From contig CAWGOZ010000021.1 of NCBI GenBank assembly GCA_963824345.1, positions 124,001 to 188,000 of the forward strand: a DNA stretch of 64,000 nucleotides, read 5' to 3'. This document shows, one piece after another, positions 44,191 to 52,947 of the stretch. A program made the position numbers and the translations under genes. The notes below the pieces were generated by a model, which worked only from the letters and a program-made list of their open reading frames with translations, ran no database searches and was not told the origin of the DNA. The stretch comes from Palsa-89 sp963824345. Lineage in GTDB: Bacteria; Acidobacteriota; Terriglobia; Bryobacterales; Bryobacteraceae. Numbering within the stretch: the first letter of the stretch is position 1; each line of letters opens with the position of its first letter.

Positions 44191-45239
44191 GCGCTCCCTC
44201 CGTATCGATCGTGATTCCCTGCCGCAACGAGCGGGGATTTATCGCAGGTTGCGTGGAATCCATCGTTGCAAATGGATACCCTCTCGAGGATATAGAGGTA
44301 TTAGTGGTGGATGCGATGAGTACGGATGGGACACGGGAGTTGTTGGCCGGCCTGTCCGCGCGTTACCCATTTGTGAGGGTTGTCGATAACCCTGCCGGCG
44401 TTACGCCCGTCGCCCTGAACTTGGGCATCCGGGCGGCACGAGGGACGGTCATTGTGCGGATTGATGGTCACGCCACAATCCAACCTGGGTACCTCGTCAA
44501 ATGCGTCACCGCTCTGCGCGCAGGCAAGGCCAACAACGTGGGAGGGGTGATGCAGATTGTTCCCCAAAACGCTTCGCTTTTCGGTCGAGCTGTGGCGGCA
44601 TGTCTGGGTCATTCGTTCGGGGCCGGTGGACCGCGTTACCGCACTGGAAGCCGCGATCCGGTGCTGGTGGACACCGTGCAAGGCGGGTGCTACGACAGGT
44701 CGATATTCGAGGAAATAGGCTATTTCAATGAGAGGCTTCGGCGAAGCCAGGACATGGAATTTAACCGAAGATTAAGAATGCATGGCGGACGCATTCTGCT
44801 GCTTCCAGATGTGGTGTACACTTACTATTCCCGTTCATCCTTCGTAGTTTTCCTGCGACACAACTGGACCAATGGCGTGTGGGCAATCTTACCTTTTCTG
44901 TATAGCGATGTAACTCCGGTCTCGATTCGCCACCTGGTTCCACTTATGTTCGTGGTCGGGCTTACCGCAGCGTTGGGTCTGTCGCTAGCGTTGCCATCCG
45001 TCGGCATTTGGGCCCTAGCGCTTGTGGCCGGTTCCTATGCCGTTGTTTGTCTATCTTCGGCGATTCAAATGCTTTGGACGCGCCGGCAGCCGCTTGTGGC
45101 TCTTGTGGCTCCCTTCGTGTTTTTCAGTATGCATCTTTGTTATGGATTGGGAAGTTGCTGGGGAATCCTTAAGGCGATTGGGATTTCGGTACGGCGAGTG
45201 ACTACCCCGGACGAAACCAGCTCCGTGCAGGCGAGTTAG
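44187..45239 (+). CDS. family 2 glycosyltransferase (ExoA-like)
   Basis: The start at 44187 overlaps asnB as ATGA; the open frame extends upstream but within asnB. The 350-residue protein has the GT-A core SVSIVIPCRNERGFIAGCVESIV, then DAMSTDGTREL, VRIDGHA (the metal-binding D-x-D-like position) and RRSQDMEFNRRLRMHGGRI. The C-terminal third has about four hydrophobic helices, as in ExoA-type succinoglycan enzymes, so it is membrane-anchored. It adds a sugar to the growing repeat unit. Acceptor and donor are unknown. Confidence 0.9.
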   Translation: MSAPSVSIVIPCRNERGFIAGCVESIVANGYPLEDIEVLVVDAMSTDGTRELLAGLSARYPFVRVVDNPAGVTPVALNLGIRAARGTVIVRIDGHATIQPGYLVKCVTALRAGKANNVGGVMQIVPQNASLFGRAVAACLGHSFGAGGPRYRTGSRDPVLVDTVQGGCYDRSIFEEIGYFNERLRRSQDMEFNRRLRMHGGRILLLPDVVYTYYSRSSFVVFLRHNWTNGVWAILPFLYSDVTPVSIRHLVPLMFVVGLTAALGLSLALPSVGIWALALVAGSYAVVCLSSAIQMLWTRRQPLVALVAPFVFFSMHLCYGLGSCWGILKAIGISVRRVTTPDETSSVQAS

Positions 45240-45262
45240 AGGACGAGTGATCCTAAGAGGCC

Positions 45263-46045
45263 ATGAGTAACCCGGACTTTTCGGTAATCACGGAGCGGCC
45301 CGACACGCGCGCGTCGCAGCTCCAGTTGAGTATTCTGCGAACACGTTACGACTTCGCCGTTCGCCACTCGTTCGGACGCGTCGTTTTAGAAGCGGCCTGC
45401 GGTGCCGGTGTAGGGTTAGGACTGCTTGCCAGCACTTCCGCCTATGTGATCGGGGGAGATATCGACCCGCGGAATTGTCAGAGCGCTCGAGAGACGTACG
45501 CGGGACAACAGAAAATCGCCGTTGCCCAAATCGACGCCGTGCGCGCACCTTTTCGGGACGGGTTGTTTGACGTTATCATCCTTTTCGAGGCTCTGTACTA
45601 TCTGACCGATGCCCCCGCTTTTCTCAAAGAGGCGCGCCGGTTAATCGCACCTGGCGGCGTGCTGCTGGTCTCCATGGTGAACTGTGAGTGGCCCGAATTC
45701 AATCCCAGCCCCTTCAGTACCCGATACTATACCGCGAGCCAGTTTCGTTCTCTGGCGGCAGAGAACGGGTTCCAAGCAAGTCTATTAGGGGCCTTCCTAG
45801 ACGTCAAAACTAACCGGTCTTCCACCGTCGTCGGCCGCATCAAACGACTGGCTGTGAAATGCCACCTTGTTCCAAAAACCATGAAGGGGAAAGAATGGCT
45901 TAAGAGGGTCTTCTATGGGAAACTCCAAGCCATACCGCGGGACCTGGCCGGGTTGACGCCTTCTGCGGAGCCCATGACGCCGTTACAACCGGAAGATGAC
46001 GGGGCACCCTACCGCATGCTCTACGCAGTTTGCGTTGGCGCCTAG
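45263..46045 (+). CDS. SAM-dependent methyltransferase
   Basis: A 260-residue class I methyltransferase: motif I VLEAACGAGVGLGLLA, motif II GGDIDPRN, motif IV FDVIILFEALYYLTD, and then ARRLIAPGGVLLVSMVN (post-motif). It has no fused domain, and the C-terminal 90 residues include a basic segment. It lies between a glycosyltransferase and the DegT aminotransferase and probably methylates a sugar or an intermediate. The overlap with the open frame of the next gene (46030) is not real because the DegT start is later. Confidence 0.86.
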   Translation: MSNPDFSVITERPDTRASQLQLSILRTRYDFAVRHSFGRVVLEAACGAGVGLGLLASTSAYVIGGDIDPRNCQSARETYAGQQKIAVAQIDAVRAPFRDGLFDVIILFEALYYLTDAPAFLKEARRLIAPGGVLLVSMVNCEWPEFNPSPFSTRYYTASQFRSLAAENGFQASLLGAFLDVKTNRSSTVVGRIKRLAVKCHLVPKTMKGKEWLKRVFYGKLQAIPRDLAGLTPSAEPMTPLQPEDDGAPYRMLYAVCVGA

Positions 46046-46086
46046 ATCGCTGCTTTCGCAATCCTCAGTTCCACATCTATAAAGTT

Positions 46087-47208
46087 ATGACTAGTTCTCT
46101 TGCTCGTTCGGTTCCATTTTTTAAGTACCCGCATGTCTTCCTGGCCCACGAAGAGAGTTTTCTTGAACTCTTCAAGAGTGTCGGGCGGCGGGGCGCCTTC
46201 ATTCTTCAAGAGGAGCTGTTGGAATTCGAACGACACATGGCTTCTTACTTAAGAGTGAAACACGCTTTGGGAGTCGGGAATGCGACCGACGGCCTAATTC
46301 TGTGCCTGCGGGCGGCAGGAGTGAAGCCGGGCGATGAAGTGATCCTGTCATCTCACACCATGGTCGCTACGGCTGCAGCGGTGCATTTTGCGGGCGCCAT
46401 ACCAATTCCGGTGGACGCTGGCTCCGATCATCTCATCGATCCCGAGGCGGTGGAGTCGGCGATCACTTCGCGCACCACGGCAATCCTGCCGACCCAGCTG
46501 AACGGCAGGGTCTGCAATATGGAGCGCCTGGGCGATATAGCCAGGCGACACGGCTTACTCATCGTGGAAGACGCTGCTCAGGCTTTTGGCGCAAAGTATC
46601 GCGGAAAGGCTGCGGGAACTTTCGGCGCGGCGGCGGCTTTCAGCTTCTATCCGGCGAAGGTTTTGGGATGCTTCGGCGACGGCGGCGCCGTGGTTACCAA
46701 TGACGATTTCATTTACGAGCAATTATGCCGGTTACGGGATCACGGTCGTGACGCCAGCGGCCAGATCGTATCGTGGGGATTGAACTCTCGCCTTGACAAT
46801 TTGCAGGCCGCGTTCTTGATGTTCCAGCTCTTGGAGTACGACCGGGTGGTGCACCGGCGCAGAGAGCTTGCGTTGGCCTACACGGAACTGCTCGGGCGGG
46901 TAAAGCAAGTTTCCCTTCCTCCGGCGCCTGGCCTTGATCCCGATCATTTCGACGTGTTTCAGAATTTCGAAATCCAGGCCGACCGACGCGATGCCCTAAA
47001 GAGCTATCTCGCTGAGTACGGCGTAGGCACGTTGGTGCAGTGGAACGGTCAGGCGATTCATCACCTGAAATCCTTAGGCTTTACGCAATCCCTGCCTAAA
47101 ACCGACCGGCTGTTTGAGCGGCTTCTGATGCTTCCTTTGAATATGTCGTTAACCAACGAGGATGTGGAATATGTCTGCGATCTCATCGTTGACTTCTACC
47201 GCGGCTGA
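46087..47208 (+). CDS. DegT/DnrJ/EryC1/StrS sugar aminotransferase
   Basis: This PLP-dependent nucleotide-sugar aminotransferase has about 373 residues. Key segments are GVGNATDGLILCLRA, ILSSHTMVATAAAVHFAGAIPIPVD, IVEDAAQAFGAKYRG and the PLP lysine in FSFYPAKVLGCFGDGGAVV. The N-terminus fits the start at 46087 (MTSSLARSVPFF); the open frame reaches 46030, but those residues do not fit. It transfers an amino group from glutamate to a keto-sugar, probably one produced by the FlaA1/CapD dehydratase downstream. The transketolase subunit overlaps its 3' end. Confidence 0.92.
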   Translation: MTSSLARSVPFFKYPHVFLAHEESFLELFKSVGRRGAFILQEELLEFERHMASYLRVKHALGVGNATDGLILCLRAAGVKPGDEVILSSHTMVATAAAVHFAGAIPIPVDAGSDHLIDPEAVESAITSRTTAILPTQLNGRVCNMERLGDIARRHGLLIVEDAAQAFGAKYRGKAAGTFGAAAAFSFYPAKVLGCFGDGGAVVTNDDFIYEQLCRLRDHGRDASGQIVSWGLNSRLDNLQAAFLMFQLLEYDRVVHRRRELALAYTELLGRVKQVSLPPAPGLDPDHFDVFQNFEIQADRRDALKSYLAEYGVGTLVQWNGQAIHHLKSLGFTQSLPKTDRLFERLLMLPLNMSLTNEDVEYVCDLIVDFYRG

Positions 47209-48043
47209 AGAAGCAAGTCTGTTCGGCCGAGTGCATGGCGATACGCGCACACTCGCACGGAAAATAAGGCGTCACGCGCTTGATATGACCAGCCGGGGAG
47301 GGAGTTCGCACATTGGAGCTGCTTTATCCTGCGCGGACATTTTGGCGGTGCTGTATGGTTCTGTGATGAAGATTAATCCTTTGCAACCCCAGGCGCCTTG
47401 GCGAGACCGGTTCATTTTGAGTAAGGGACACGCTGGTTGCGCTGTGTATGCCGTGCTGGCCGAATTAGGCTTCTTTCCTGTGGAGCGGCTTCTCACACAC
47501 TACCAGGACGGATCCACTCTAAGCGGGCACGTTTCCCACAAAGGAATCCCGGGAGTGGAAATCTCCACGGGCTCGCTCGGCCACGGACTGTCGATAGGAA
47601 CTGGTATGGCGTTTGCCGCAAAGCTCGACCGGCGCGCGCATCGAGTGTTTGTTGTGCTCAGCGACGGCGAGTGCGACGAAGGGTCTACATGGGAAGCAAT
47701 CTTGTTTGCCGGGCATCACAAGCTGCAAAACCTGGTTGCAGTGGTCGACTACAACGAAGTCCAAAGTCTTGCGCCGATTGCGGAAACATTGGCCCTCGAG
47801 CCATTTGCAGAGAAGTGGCGAAGCTTTGGGTGGAGCGTGAACGAAGCAAAGGGGCACGATCACGAAGATCTAGAATGCACTTTCCGGCGGGCGCTGAGTT
47901 CTCCAGATCGTCCGAGCGTGGTTATCGCCCACACTACCAAAGGCAAGGGAGTGTCGTTCATGGAGAACAGCGTTCTGTGGCACTACCGCACGGCCAAGGG
48001 GCTTGAATATGAAATTGCCCGCCAGGAGTTGGAACAGACATGA
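47162..48043 (+). CDS. transketolase-like N-terminal subunit
   Basis: The 293-residue protein is the ThDP-binding half of a split transketolase. The substrate-binding and ThDP region starts with RGGSSHIGAALSCADILAVLYG and SKGHAGCAVYAVLAE, then GSLGHGLSIGTGMA and the ThDP/Mg motif SDGECDEGSTWEA. Start is 47162 or Met 47171, both inside the DegT gene in another frame. The partner C-terminal subunit follows with an ATGA overlap. In a surface polysaccharide cluster it could transfer a two-carbon unit to make or modify an unusual sugar; this use is inferred. Confidence 0.88.
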   Translation: MWNMSAISSLTSTAAEEASLFGRVHGDTRTLARKIRRHALDMTSRGGSSHIGAALSCADILAVLYGSVMKINPLQPQAPWRDRFILSKGHAGCAVYAVLAELGFFPVERLLTHYQDGSTLSGHVSHKGIPGVEISTGSLGHGLSIGTGMAFAAKLDRRAHRVFVVLSDGECDEGSTWEAILFAGHHKLQNLVAVVDYNEVQSLAPIAETLALEPFAEKWRSFGWSVNEAKGHDHEDLECTFRRALSSPDRPSVVIAHTTKGKGVSFMENSVLWHYRTAKGLEYEIARQELEQT

Positions 48044-48981
48044 GAGACGCGTTCATCGAAGCGTTGACCAGCCTGGCCGAAGGCGATCCCCGTATCCTGT
48101 TGATCACCGGCGATTTGGGTTTTGGAGTATTAACGGAGTTTGAAAGACAATTCCCTTTGCAATTTCTTAACGCCGGCATTGCGGAGCAGAATATGACTAG
48201 CCTCGCCGCGGGTATAGCACTTGAGGGCCGGACTGTCTTCACTTACTCGATAGGGAATTTCCCGACCCTTCGCTGTCTGGAGCAGATCCGAAACGACGTT
48301 TGCTACCACGATTCGAATGTTAAGGTTGTCGCCGTCGGCGGCGGAATGAGCTACGGTCCTTTGGGTATTTCCCACCATGCGACAGAAGACCTCGCGATCA
48401 TGAGAAGCATTCCCAACATGCTGGTGTTGGCCCCAGGAGATCTTGACGAGGCGAAGGCAGCTACACATGCAATCGCAGCGCTCGACGGTCCGGCTTACCT
48501 TCGGTTGGACAAATCCTCGGCACCACCGACGGCCGATGCGGAACCTTTCCAACTCGGCAAAGCCAGAAGGCTGCGGGAAGGAAAGGACGTCACCTTGGTT
48601 TCAACGGGCGGAATTACCGGCGAAGCTCTTCGCGCCAGTTGCAACCTGGCCGCACTGGGAGTCTCGTGCCGCGTCATTAGTATGCACACTATAAAGCCGC
48701 TGGATACGGCTGCTCTTTCCTTAGCGGCGGCTGAGACCGGTGGAATTGTCACCATTGAAGAACATGCGGTAGACGGCGGACTCGGAGGCGCCGTAGCAGA
48801 GGTTCTTCTGGAAGCTACCACAAGACCCCGCTTCTTCCAGCGGATCGGACTGCGCGCGGGCTTCTCCTCCGTGGTCGGGAGTCAGGAGTATCTGCGGCAT
48901 GTGTACGATCTTGACGCCGATGCGATAACGCGGAAGACACTGGCATGCTTGAACGGAATTAATGCTGAAAAGGCTAGTTGA
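48040..48981 (+). CDS. transketolase-like C-terminal subunit
   Basis: A 313-residue Pyr-domain and C-terminal-domain protein, the second half of the split transketolase. The conserved LITGDLGFGVLTEFERQFP and NAGIAEQNMTSLAAGIALEG hold the catalytic Glu (AEQN) that contacts the ThDP pyrimidine. The later LVSTGGITGEALRA is the TPP C-terminal domain. ATGA overlap with the N-terminal subunit means balanced synthesis. The last 20 bases overlap the sugar transferase. Confidence 0.9.
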   Translation: MRDAFIEALTSLAEGDPRILLITGDLGFGVLTEFERQFPLQFLNAGIAEQNMTSLAAGIALEGRTVFTYSIGNFPTLRCLEQIRNDVCYHDSNVKVVAVGGGMSYGPLGISHHATEDLAIMRSIPNMLVLAPGDLDEAKAATHAIAALDGPAYLRLDKSSAPPTADAEPFQLGKARRLREGKDVTLVSTGGITGEALRASCNLAALGVSCRVISMHTIKPLDTAALSLAAAETGGIVTIEEHAVDGGLGGAVAEVLLEATTRPRFFQRIGLRAGFSSVVGSQEYLRHVYDLDADAITRKTLACLNGINAEKAS

Positions 48982-49693
48982 CGTCACGATAGCAGCGGCC
49001 ATTCTGGCGCTTTCGAGTCCCTTGCTGGCAGCGGTACTGATTGCCGTCTGGCTGCAGGACTTTCATTCTCCGTTTTATCGCGCTTCACGCTTGCGTGCGA
49101 AGGGCCAGTCCTTTACAATGCTGAAAATTCGGTCCATGGTGCTGCATGCGGATAAGAACGGGGTCAACTCGACGGCCGGCAACGACCGGCGTATCACGCC
49201 GCTGGGCAAGTTCATCCGGTCCTACAAGATCGACGAGCTATCGCAAGTGTGGAATGTCCTGAAAGGCGATATGAGCCTTGTTGGACCGCGCCCACAGGTT
49301 AAGGCCGATGCGGATCTTTATACGGATCAAGAGAACGGATTGTTGACCGTGCGGCCGGGTATCACCGATCTGGCGTCCATAGTGTTCGCGGACGAAGGCG
49401 AGATCCTGCGGGGTAGCACGGATCCGGATGCGCGCTACAACCAGGTCATTCGGCCATGGAAGAGCCGACTGGGGCTGCTATACATTCGCAATCGCACCCT
49501 GGCGACGGATTTCAAAGTGCTCTTTCTGACGTTGGCCGGCATCTTTTCCAGAGAAACAGCTTTGCGTGGGGTGCAAAACCTCTTGACCCGCTGGAAAGCC
49601 GATGAGATGTTGATTCGAATGGCATCCCGTAGGGAGCCCCTCCGCCCGTTTCCACCGCCTGGAGCCCCGTCTGCTCCGTTATCCGAAGTCTAG
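48962..49693 (+). CDS. initiating sugar transferase (WcaJ/RfbP-type catalytic domain)
   Basis: The 243-residue protein has one N-terminal membrane helix (DVTIAAAILALSSPLLAAVLIAV) and the bacterial sugar-transferase catalytic domain: FTMLKIRSM, then GKFIRSYKIDELSQVWNVL and KGDMSLVGPRPQVK, the hallmark signature. It moves a phosphosugar from a nucleotide sugar to undecaprenyl phosphate, starting the repeat unit at the inner membrane. The form is short, without the extra N-terminal membrane domain. The identity of the first sugar is unknown. Confidence 0.93.
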   Translation: MLKRLVDVTIAAAILALSSPLLAAVLIAVWLQDFHSPFYRASRLRAKGQSFTMLKIRSMVLHADKNGVNSTAGNDRRITPLGKFIRSYKIDELSQVWNVLKGDMSLVGPRPQVKADADLYTDQENGLLTVRPGITDLASIVFADEGEILRGSTDPDARYNQVIRPWKSRLGLLYIRNRTLATDFKVLFLTLAGIFSRETALRGVQNLLTRWKADEMLIRMASRREPLRPFPPPGAPSAPLSEV

Positions 49694-49700
49694 TATCAAG

Positions 49701-49720
49701 AGTCGCCCACACAGGCGACT
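49701..49720 (+). terminator. stem-loop after the sugar transferase (possible terminator)
   Basis: AGTCGCC (49701-49707) pairs perfectly with GGCGACT (49714-49720) across a six-base loop, 8 bases after the stop codon. No T-run follows, so it may only stabilise the transcript end or slow polymerase. The next gene starts 44 bases later on the same strand. Confidence 0.35.
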
Positions 49721-49763
49721 TGAACCCCACCAACCAAGTTAATTCTTATCGACTGACCATTTC

Positions 49764-51770
49764 TTGGAGTTCGTCGTCTTGTCTAATATTCAATGCGTCC
49801 TCACCAAGCTCAATAAGATAGCGCGTGAATGGGCGCACACTGGACCTTCTCATCGGCGTCTCTTGATTCAGGCCACGAATACGATAGTGTTTCTTGTGTC
49901 TGGACTCTTGGCTTTCTTCATTCGCTTTGAGTTTAGGATTCCGGCTGAACACAGAACTCACACTTTCTACGCGATCGGTACATGGATGATCGTTAAGCCG
50001 GCTGCGGCGCATTTCTTCCGCACGGACAGGGGCTGGTGGCGCTTTGTTTCTGTGACCGACGTTGTCAAGATCTTCTCCGCCAACCTCACCGCATCCCTGA
50101 TTAGCGCGGTCTTTCTGACTGTGGTAGCGCCGCCGGGATTTCCACGTTCGACTTGGTTTCTCGACTTTACGTTCTGTCTGCTTGCAACCTGCGGCATCCG
50201 GATATCGGCGAGGATCTTTGTTGAATCCCCAGGGGTCAATCTTCCGACAGGCGGAACGAAGGTGTTCCTATATGGAGCCGGCCATGGCGGAAGAATGCTT
50301 CTCAGGGAGCTTCGCAGCGGGAGTTCGAGGGAGTTCGAAGTATGCGGATTCATCGACGATGCGCCCAATAAGCAGGGACGGGAATTTCAAGGTGTCGCCG
50401 TGCTGGGGCCCGGGGCATCTTTGCCAGAGTTAGCAATCGAATGCGAGGTTAAGGAGGTCCTGATTTCTATCCCTTCCGCGAGCGGGGAAGAGATGACTCG
50501 GATCCTCTCACACTGCCGGGCTGCGGGATTACGCTCCCGTACGGTTCCGTCACTGAGCGAGGTGATCCAGAACCGGCATTACAGCTCGCAATTGCGCGAA
50601 ATCGCGCTTGAGGATCTCCTGGGCAGAGTAGCGGTGAGGTTGGAAGAAAAGGAGATCGGCGAGTATGTCCGCGGGAACGTGATGCTGGTCACCGGAGCTG
50701 GGGGTTCAATAGGCTCGGAGATCTGCCGGCAACTTGCCCGGTTCGGAGCGAAAACGATCGTCGCTGTCGACATCGCGGAAACCGCGCTCTTCCATCTTGA
50801 ACGTGAGATGCGGCTGGCCTTTCCGGATCTCCACTTCTGTCCTGAGCTGGGCAACGTGCAGAACTCCACCAGGATCGACGAAGTGTTGCAGCAATATGCT
50901 CCGGATGCGATCTACCACGCCGCCGCCTACAAACATGTCGCAATGACCGAAGGTCACCTGTTCGAAGCGGTGGAGAACAACATCTTCGGCACGTATAATG
51001 TGGCGCTGGCGGCGGAGCGAAACGGAGTCAAGCGCTTCGTCATGATCTCGACCGACAAGGCCGTGCGTCCGACCAACCTGATGGGCGCCACTAAACGAGT
51101 GGCAGAACTGACCGTTCGATCCTTACAGTGCCAGAACACGAAGTATGTATCCGTGCGATTTGGAAATGTGTTGGGTAGTAACGGTAGCGTCGTGCCAATA
51201 TTCCTGAAACAAATCGCCGACGGCGGGCCGGTGACGGTTACGCACCCAAACATGAGACGTTTTTTCATGACCATACCAGAGGCCGCGCAACTGGTTTTGC
51301 AGGCCGCTTCTTTTGGAAAGGGCGGCGAGATCTTTGTGCTGGACATGGGAGAACAAGTAAAGATCGTCGATTTGGCCCATAAGTTGATTCTGCTTTCGGG
51401 ACTGCGCCCGAACGTGGATATCCAAATCGTTTTCACCAGCCCTTGTGTGGGAGAGAAACTCTACGAGGAGATCAACCTTCACTACGAAGATCTTCGGCCT
51501 ACTTACCACGAGAAAATCCGAATTTTCGACGGCCCCGTGTTTTCTGCCAGCCAGATAAGCACGCATATCGAACTTATGAAAGCGCTATGCCGACACCGCA
51601 TGGGATCCGAGTTGCTTCTAGCAATCGGAAAGATCGTTCCCGAATACTTGCCCAGCCCGGAAATAAGCGTACGGTACCAGAAACAAGAAGCACCAGTCGG
51701 TGAGGCAGAGCACTCGACTATGTCGAAGGCTTTGTACAGTCTCCATTTCGCCGCTGAACGTAATGACTAA
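49764..51770 (+). CDS. FlaA1/CapD/WbpM-type nucleotide-sugar 4,6-dehydratase
   Basis: A 668-residue protein with about four N-terminal membrane helices (38-150), a CoA-binding-like domain with KVFLYGAGHGGRMLLRELRS, and an extended short-chain dehydrogenase domain. That last domain has the NAD motif VTGAGGSIGSEICRQLA near residue 310, YHAAAYKHVAMTEGH and MISTDKAVRPTNLMGATKRVAE. WbpM-type enzymes make UDP-4-keto-6-deoxy sugars, which then feed aminotransferases such as the DegT gene nearby. The start may be this Met or a slightly later one. It overlaps the CMP-nonulosonate synthetase gene by 8 bases. Confidence 0.92.
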   Translation: MEFVVLSNIQCVLTKLNKIAREWAHTGPSHRRLLIQATNTIVFLVSGLLAFFIRFEFRIPAEHRTHTFYAIGTWMIVKPAAAHFFRTDRGWWRFVSVTDVVKIFSANLTASLISAVFLTVVAPPGFPRSTWFLDFTFCLLATCGIRISARIFVESPGVNLPTGGTKVFLYGAGHGGRMLLRELRSGSSREFEVCGFIDDAPNKQGREFQGVAVLGPGASLPELAIECEVKEVLISIPSASGEEMTRILSHCRAAGLRSRTVPSLSEVIQNRHYSSQLREIALEDLLGRVAVRLEEKEIGEYVRGNVMLVTGAGGSIGSEICRQLARFGAKTIVAVDIAETALFHLEREMRLAFPDLHFCPELGNVQNSTRIDEVLQQYAPDAIYHAAAYKHVAMTEGHLFEAVENNIFGTYNVALAAERNGVKRFVMISTDKAVRPTNLMGATKRVAELTVRSLQCQNTKYVSVRFGNVLGSNGSVVPIFLKQIADGGPVTVTHPNMRRFFMTIPEAAQLVLQAASFGKGGEIFVLDMGEQVKIVDLAHKLILLSGLRPNVDIQIVFTSPCVGEKLYEEINLHYEDLRPTYHEKIRIFDGPVFSASQISTHIELMKALCRHRMGSELLLAIGKIVPEYLPSPEISVRYQKQEAPVGEAEHSTMSKALYSLHFAAERND

Positions 51771-52947
51771 CTCCGTCAATTCCTTAGCGGCAACCCAGAA
51801 AGCAGTCGCTCTCATTCCTCTGCGCGGCGGATCCAAAAGAATCCCGGGCAAGAACCTTAAGTTGATTGGCGGAAAACCGCTGGCGTACTGGGTTTGTTCG
51901 GCGGCCGCCCGCTCCAGACTGATCAGCCGGACCTATGTGTCAACGGACTGTCGGGAGATCGCGGATGCCGTTGAGAAGTTCGGCCTTGGTATCGACATCT
52001 TGCACCGCGATACGCAATTGTCCGGCGACCAGGTTACGACCGAGGCTGTGATGCTCGATGCCATGGACCGCATGGATCCTTTCGAGATACTTGCCACGAT
52101 TCAGGCCACTTCCCCGCTCACCTCCGAAGACCACCTCGACTCTGCCATCGCGATGATGATCGATCAGAGTTTGGATGCTTTGGTCACGGGAACTCCGCTC
52201 AAGCGTTTTGTCTGGTCGCTGGAGGGACTCCCTCTAAATTACGACTTTAGGCGCCGCCCCTTCTCGCAGGATTTCAAGGGATCCGTGGTAGAGAACGGGG
52301 CATTCTATCTAACCAGGAGACAGGTTCTCGAAAAGCACCGTTGCCGTTTGGGTGGCCGGATCGGCGTGTTCCCGATGCCAGAGGCGGCGTTTACAGAATT
52401 GGATCACCCAGGAGATTGGCCTGTAGTCGAGACTCTACTGCGAAAGCGAAGCCCCTCCCTCTCCAAACGTTTGTCTAAGATACAGGCGATCTTTTCCGAC
52501 TTTGACGGCGTGTGGACCGACAACGCCGTCTTCGTGGACGACCGGGGGCGAGAGAGCCTCCGGTTCACGAAAGACGACAGTCTCGGCCTGGATACCTTTA
52601 GGGAGCGCCACGCCAAACCGGTGATCGTTGTTAGCAAAGAACGCAACCCAATTGTCGCGGTTCGCTGTCAGAAATTGTGTCTGCCACTCTTGCAGTCGGT
52701 GGACAACAAGGTAGTGGCTGTGGAGTCGCGGATCGCGGAAATGGGTCTGCAATGGCGCAACGTCTGCTTCATTGGCAATGACGTCAATGACCTCGACTGC
52801 CTCAAACGGGCCGGTTTCAGCGCTTGCCCCGCCGATGCTGCGCCGGAAGTGACCCGTATTGTGGATTTCGTGCTCAGCACGCGCGGGGGCCAGGGTGCGA
52901 TGAGAGAGCTTTTTGATCTATTTGGAGAAAGCAAACATGAACCGTGA
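51763..52947 (+). CDS. CMP-nonulosonate cytidylyltransferase fused to a KdsC-like HAD phosphatase
   Basis: A 394-residue two-domain protein. The N-terminal half is an acylneuraminate cytidylyltransferase: VALIPLRGGSKRIPGKNLKLIGGKPL, then the TSPLTSEDHLDSAI region. The C-terminal half (from about 235) is a HAD hydrolase of the KdsC type: IFSDFDGVWTDNAVFVDD (nucleophile motif DFDG) and CFIGNDVNDLDCLKRAGFS. The start at 51763 is set by overlap with the previous stop and by the family N-terminus. Fusion of these two steps, next to NeuB, suggests a pathway with a 9-phosphorylated nonulosonic acid that is dephosphorylated and then activated with CTP. Confidence 0.93.
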   Translation: MTNSVNSLAATQKAVALIPLRGGSKRIPGKNLKLIGGKPLAYWVCSAAARSRLISRTYVSTDCREIADAVEKFGLGIDILHRDTQLSGDQVTTEAVMLDAMDRMDPFEILATIQATSPLTSEDHLDSAIAMMIDQSLDALVTGTPLKRFVWSLEGLPLNYDFRRRPFSQDFKGSVVENGAFYLTRRQVLEKHRCRLGGRIGVFPMPEAAFTELDHPGDWPVVETLLRKRSPSLSKRLSKIQAIFSDFDGVWTDNAVFVDDRGRESLRFTKDDSLGLDTFRERHAKPVIVVSKERNPIVAVRCQKLCLPLLQSVDNKVVAVESRIAEMGLQWRNVCFIGNDVNDLDCLKRAGFSACPADAAPEVTRIVDFVLSTRGGQGAMRELFDLFGESKHEP

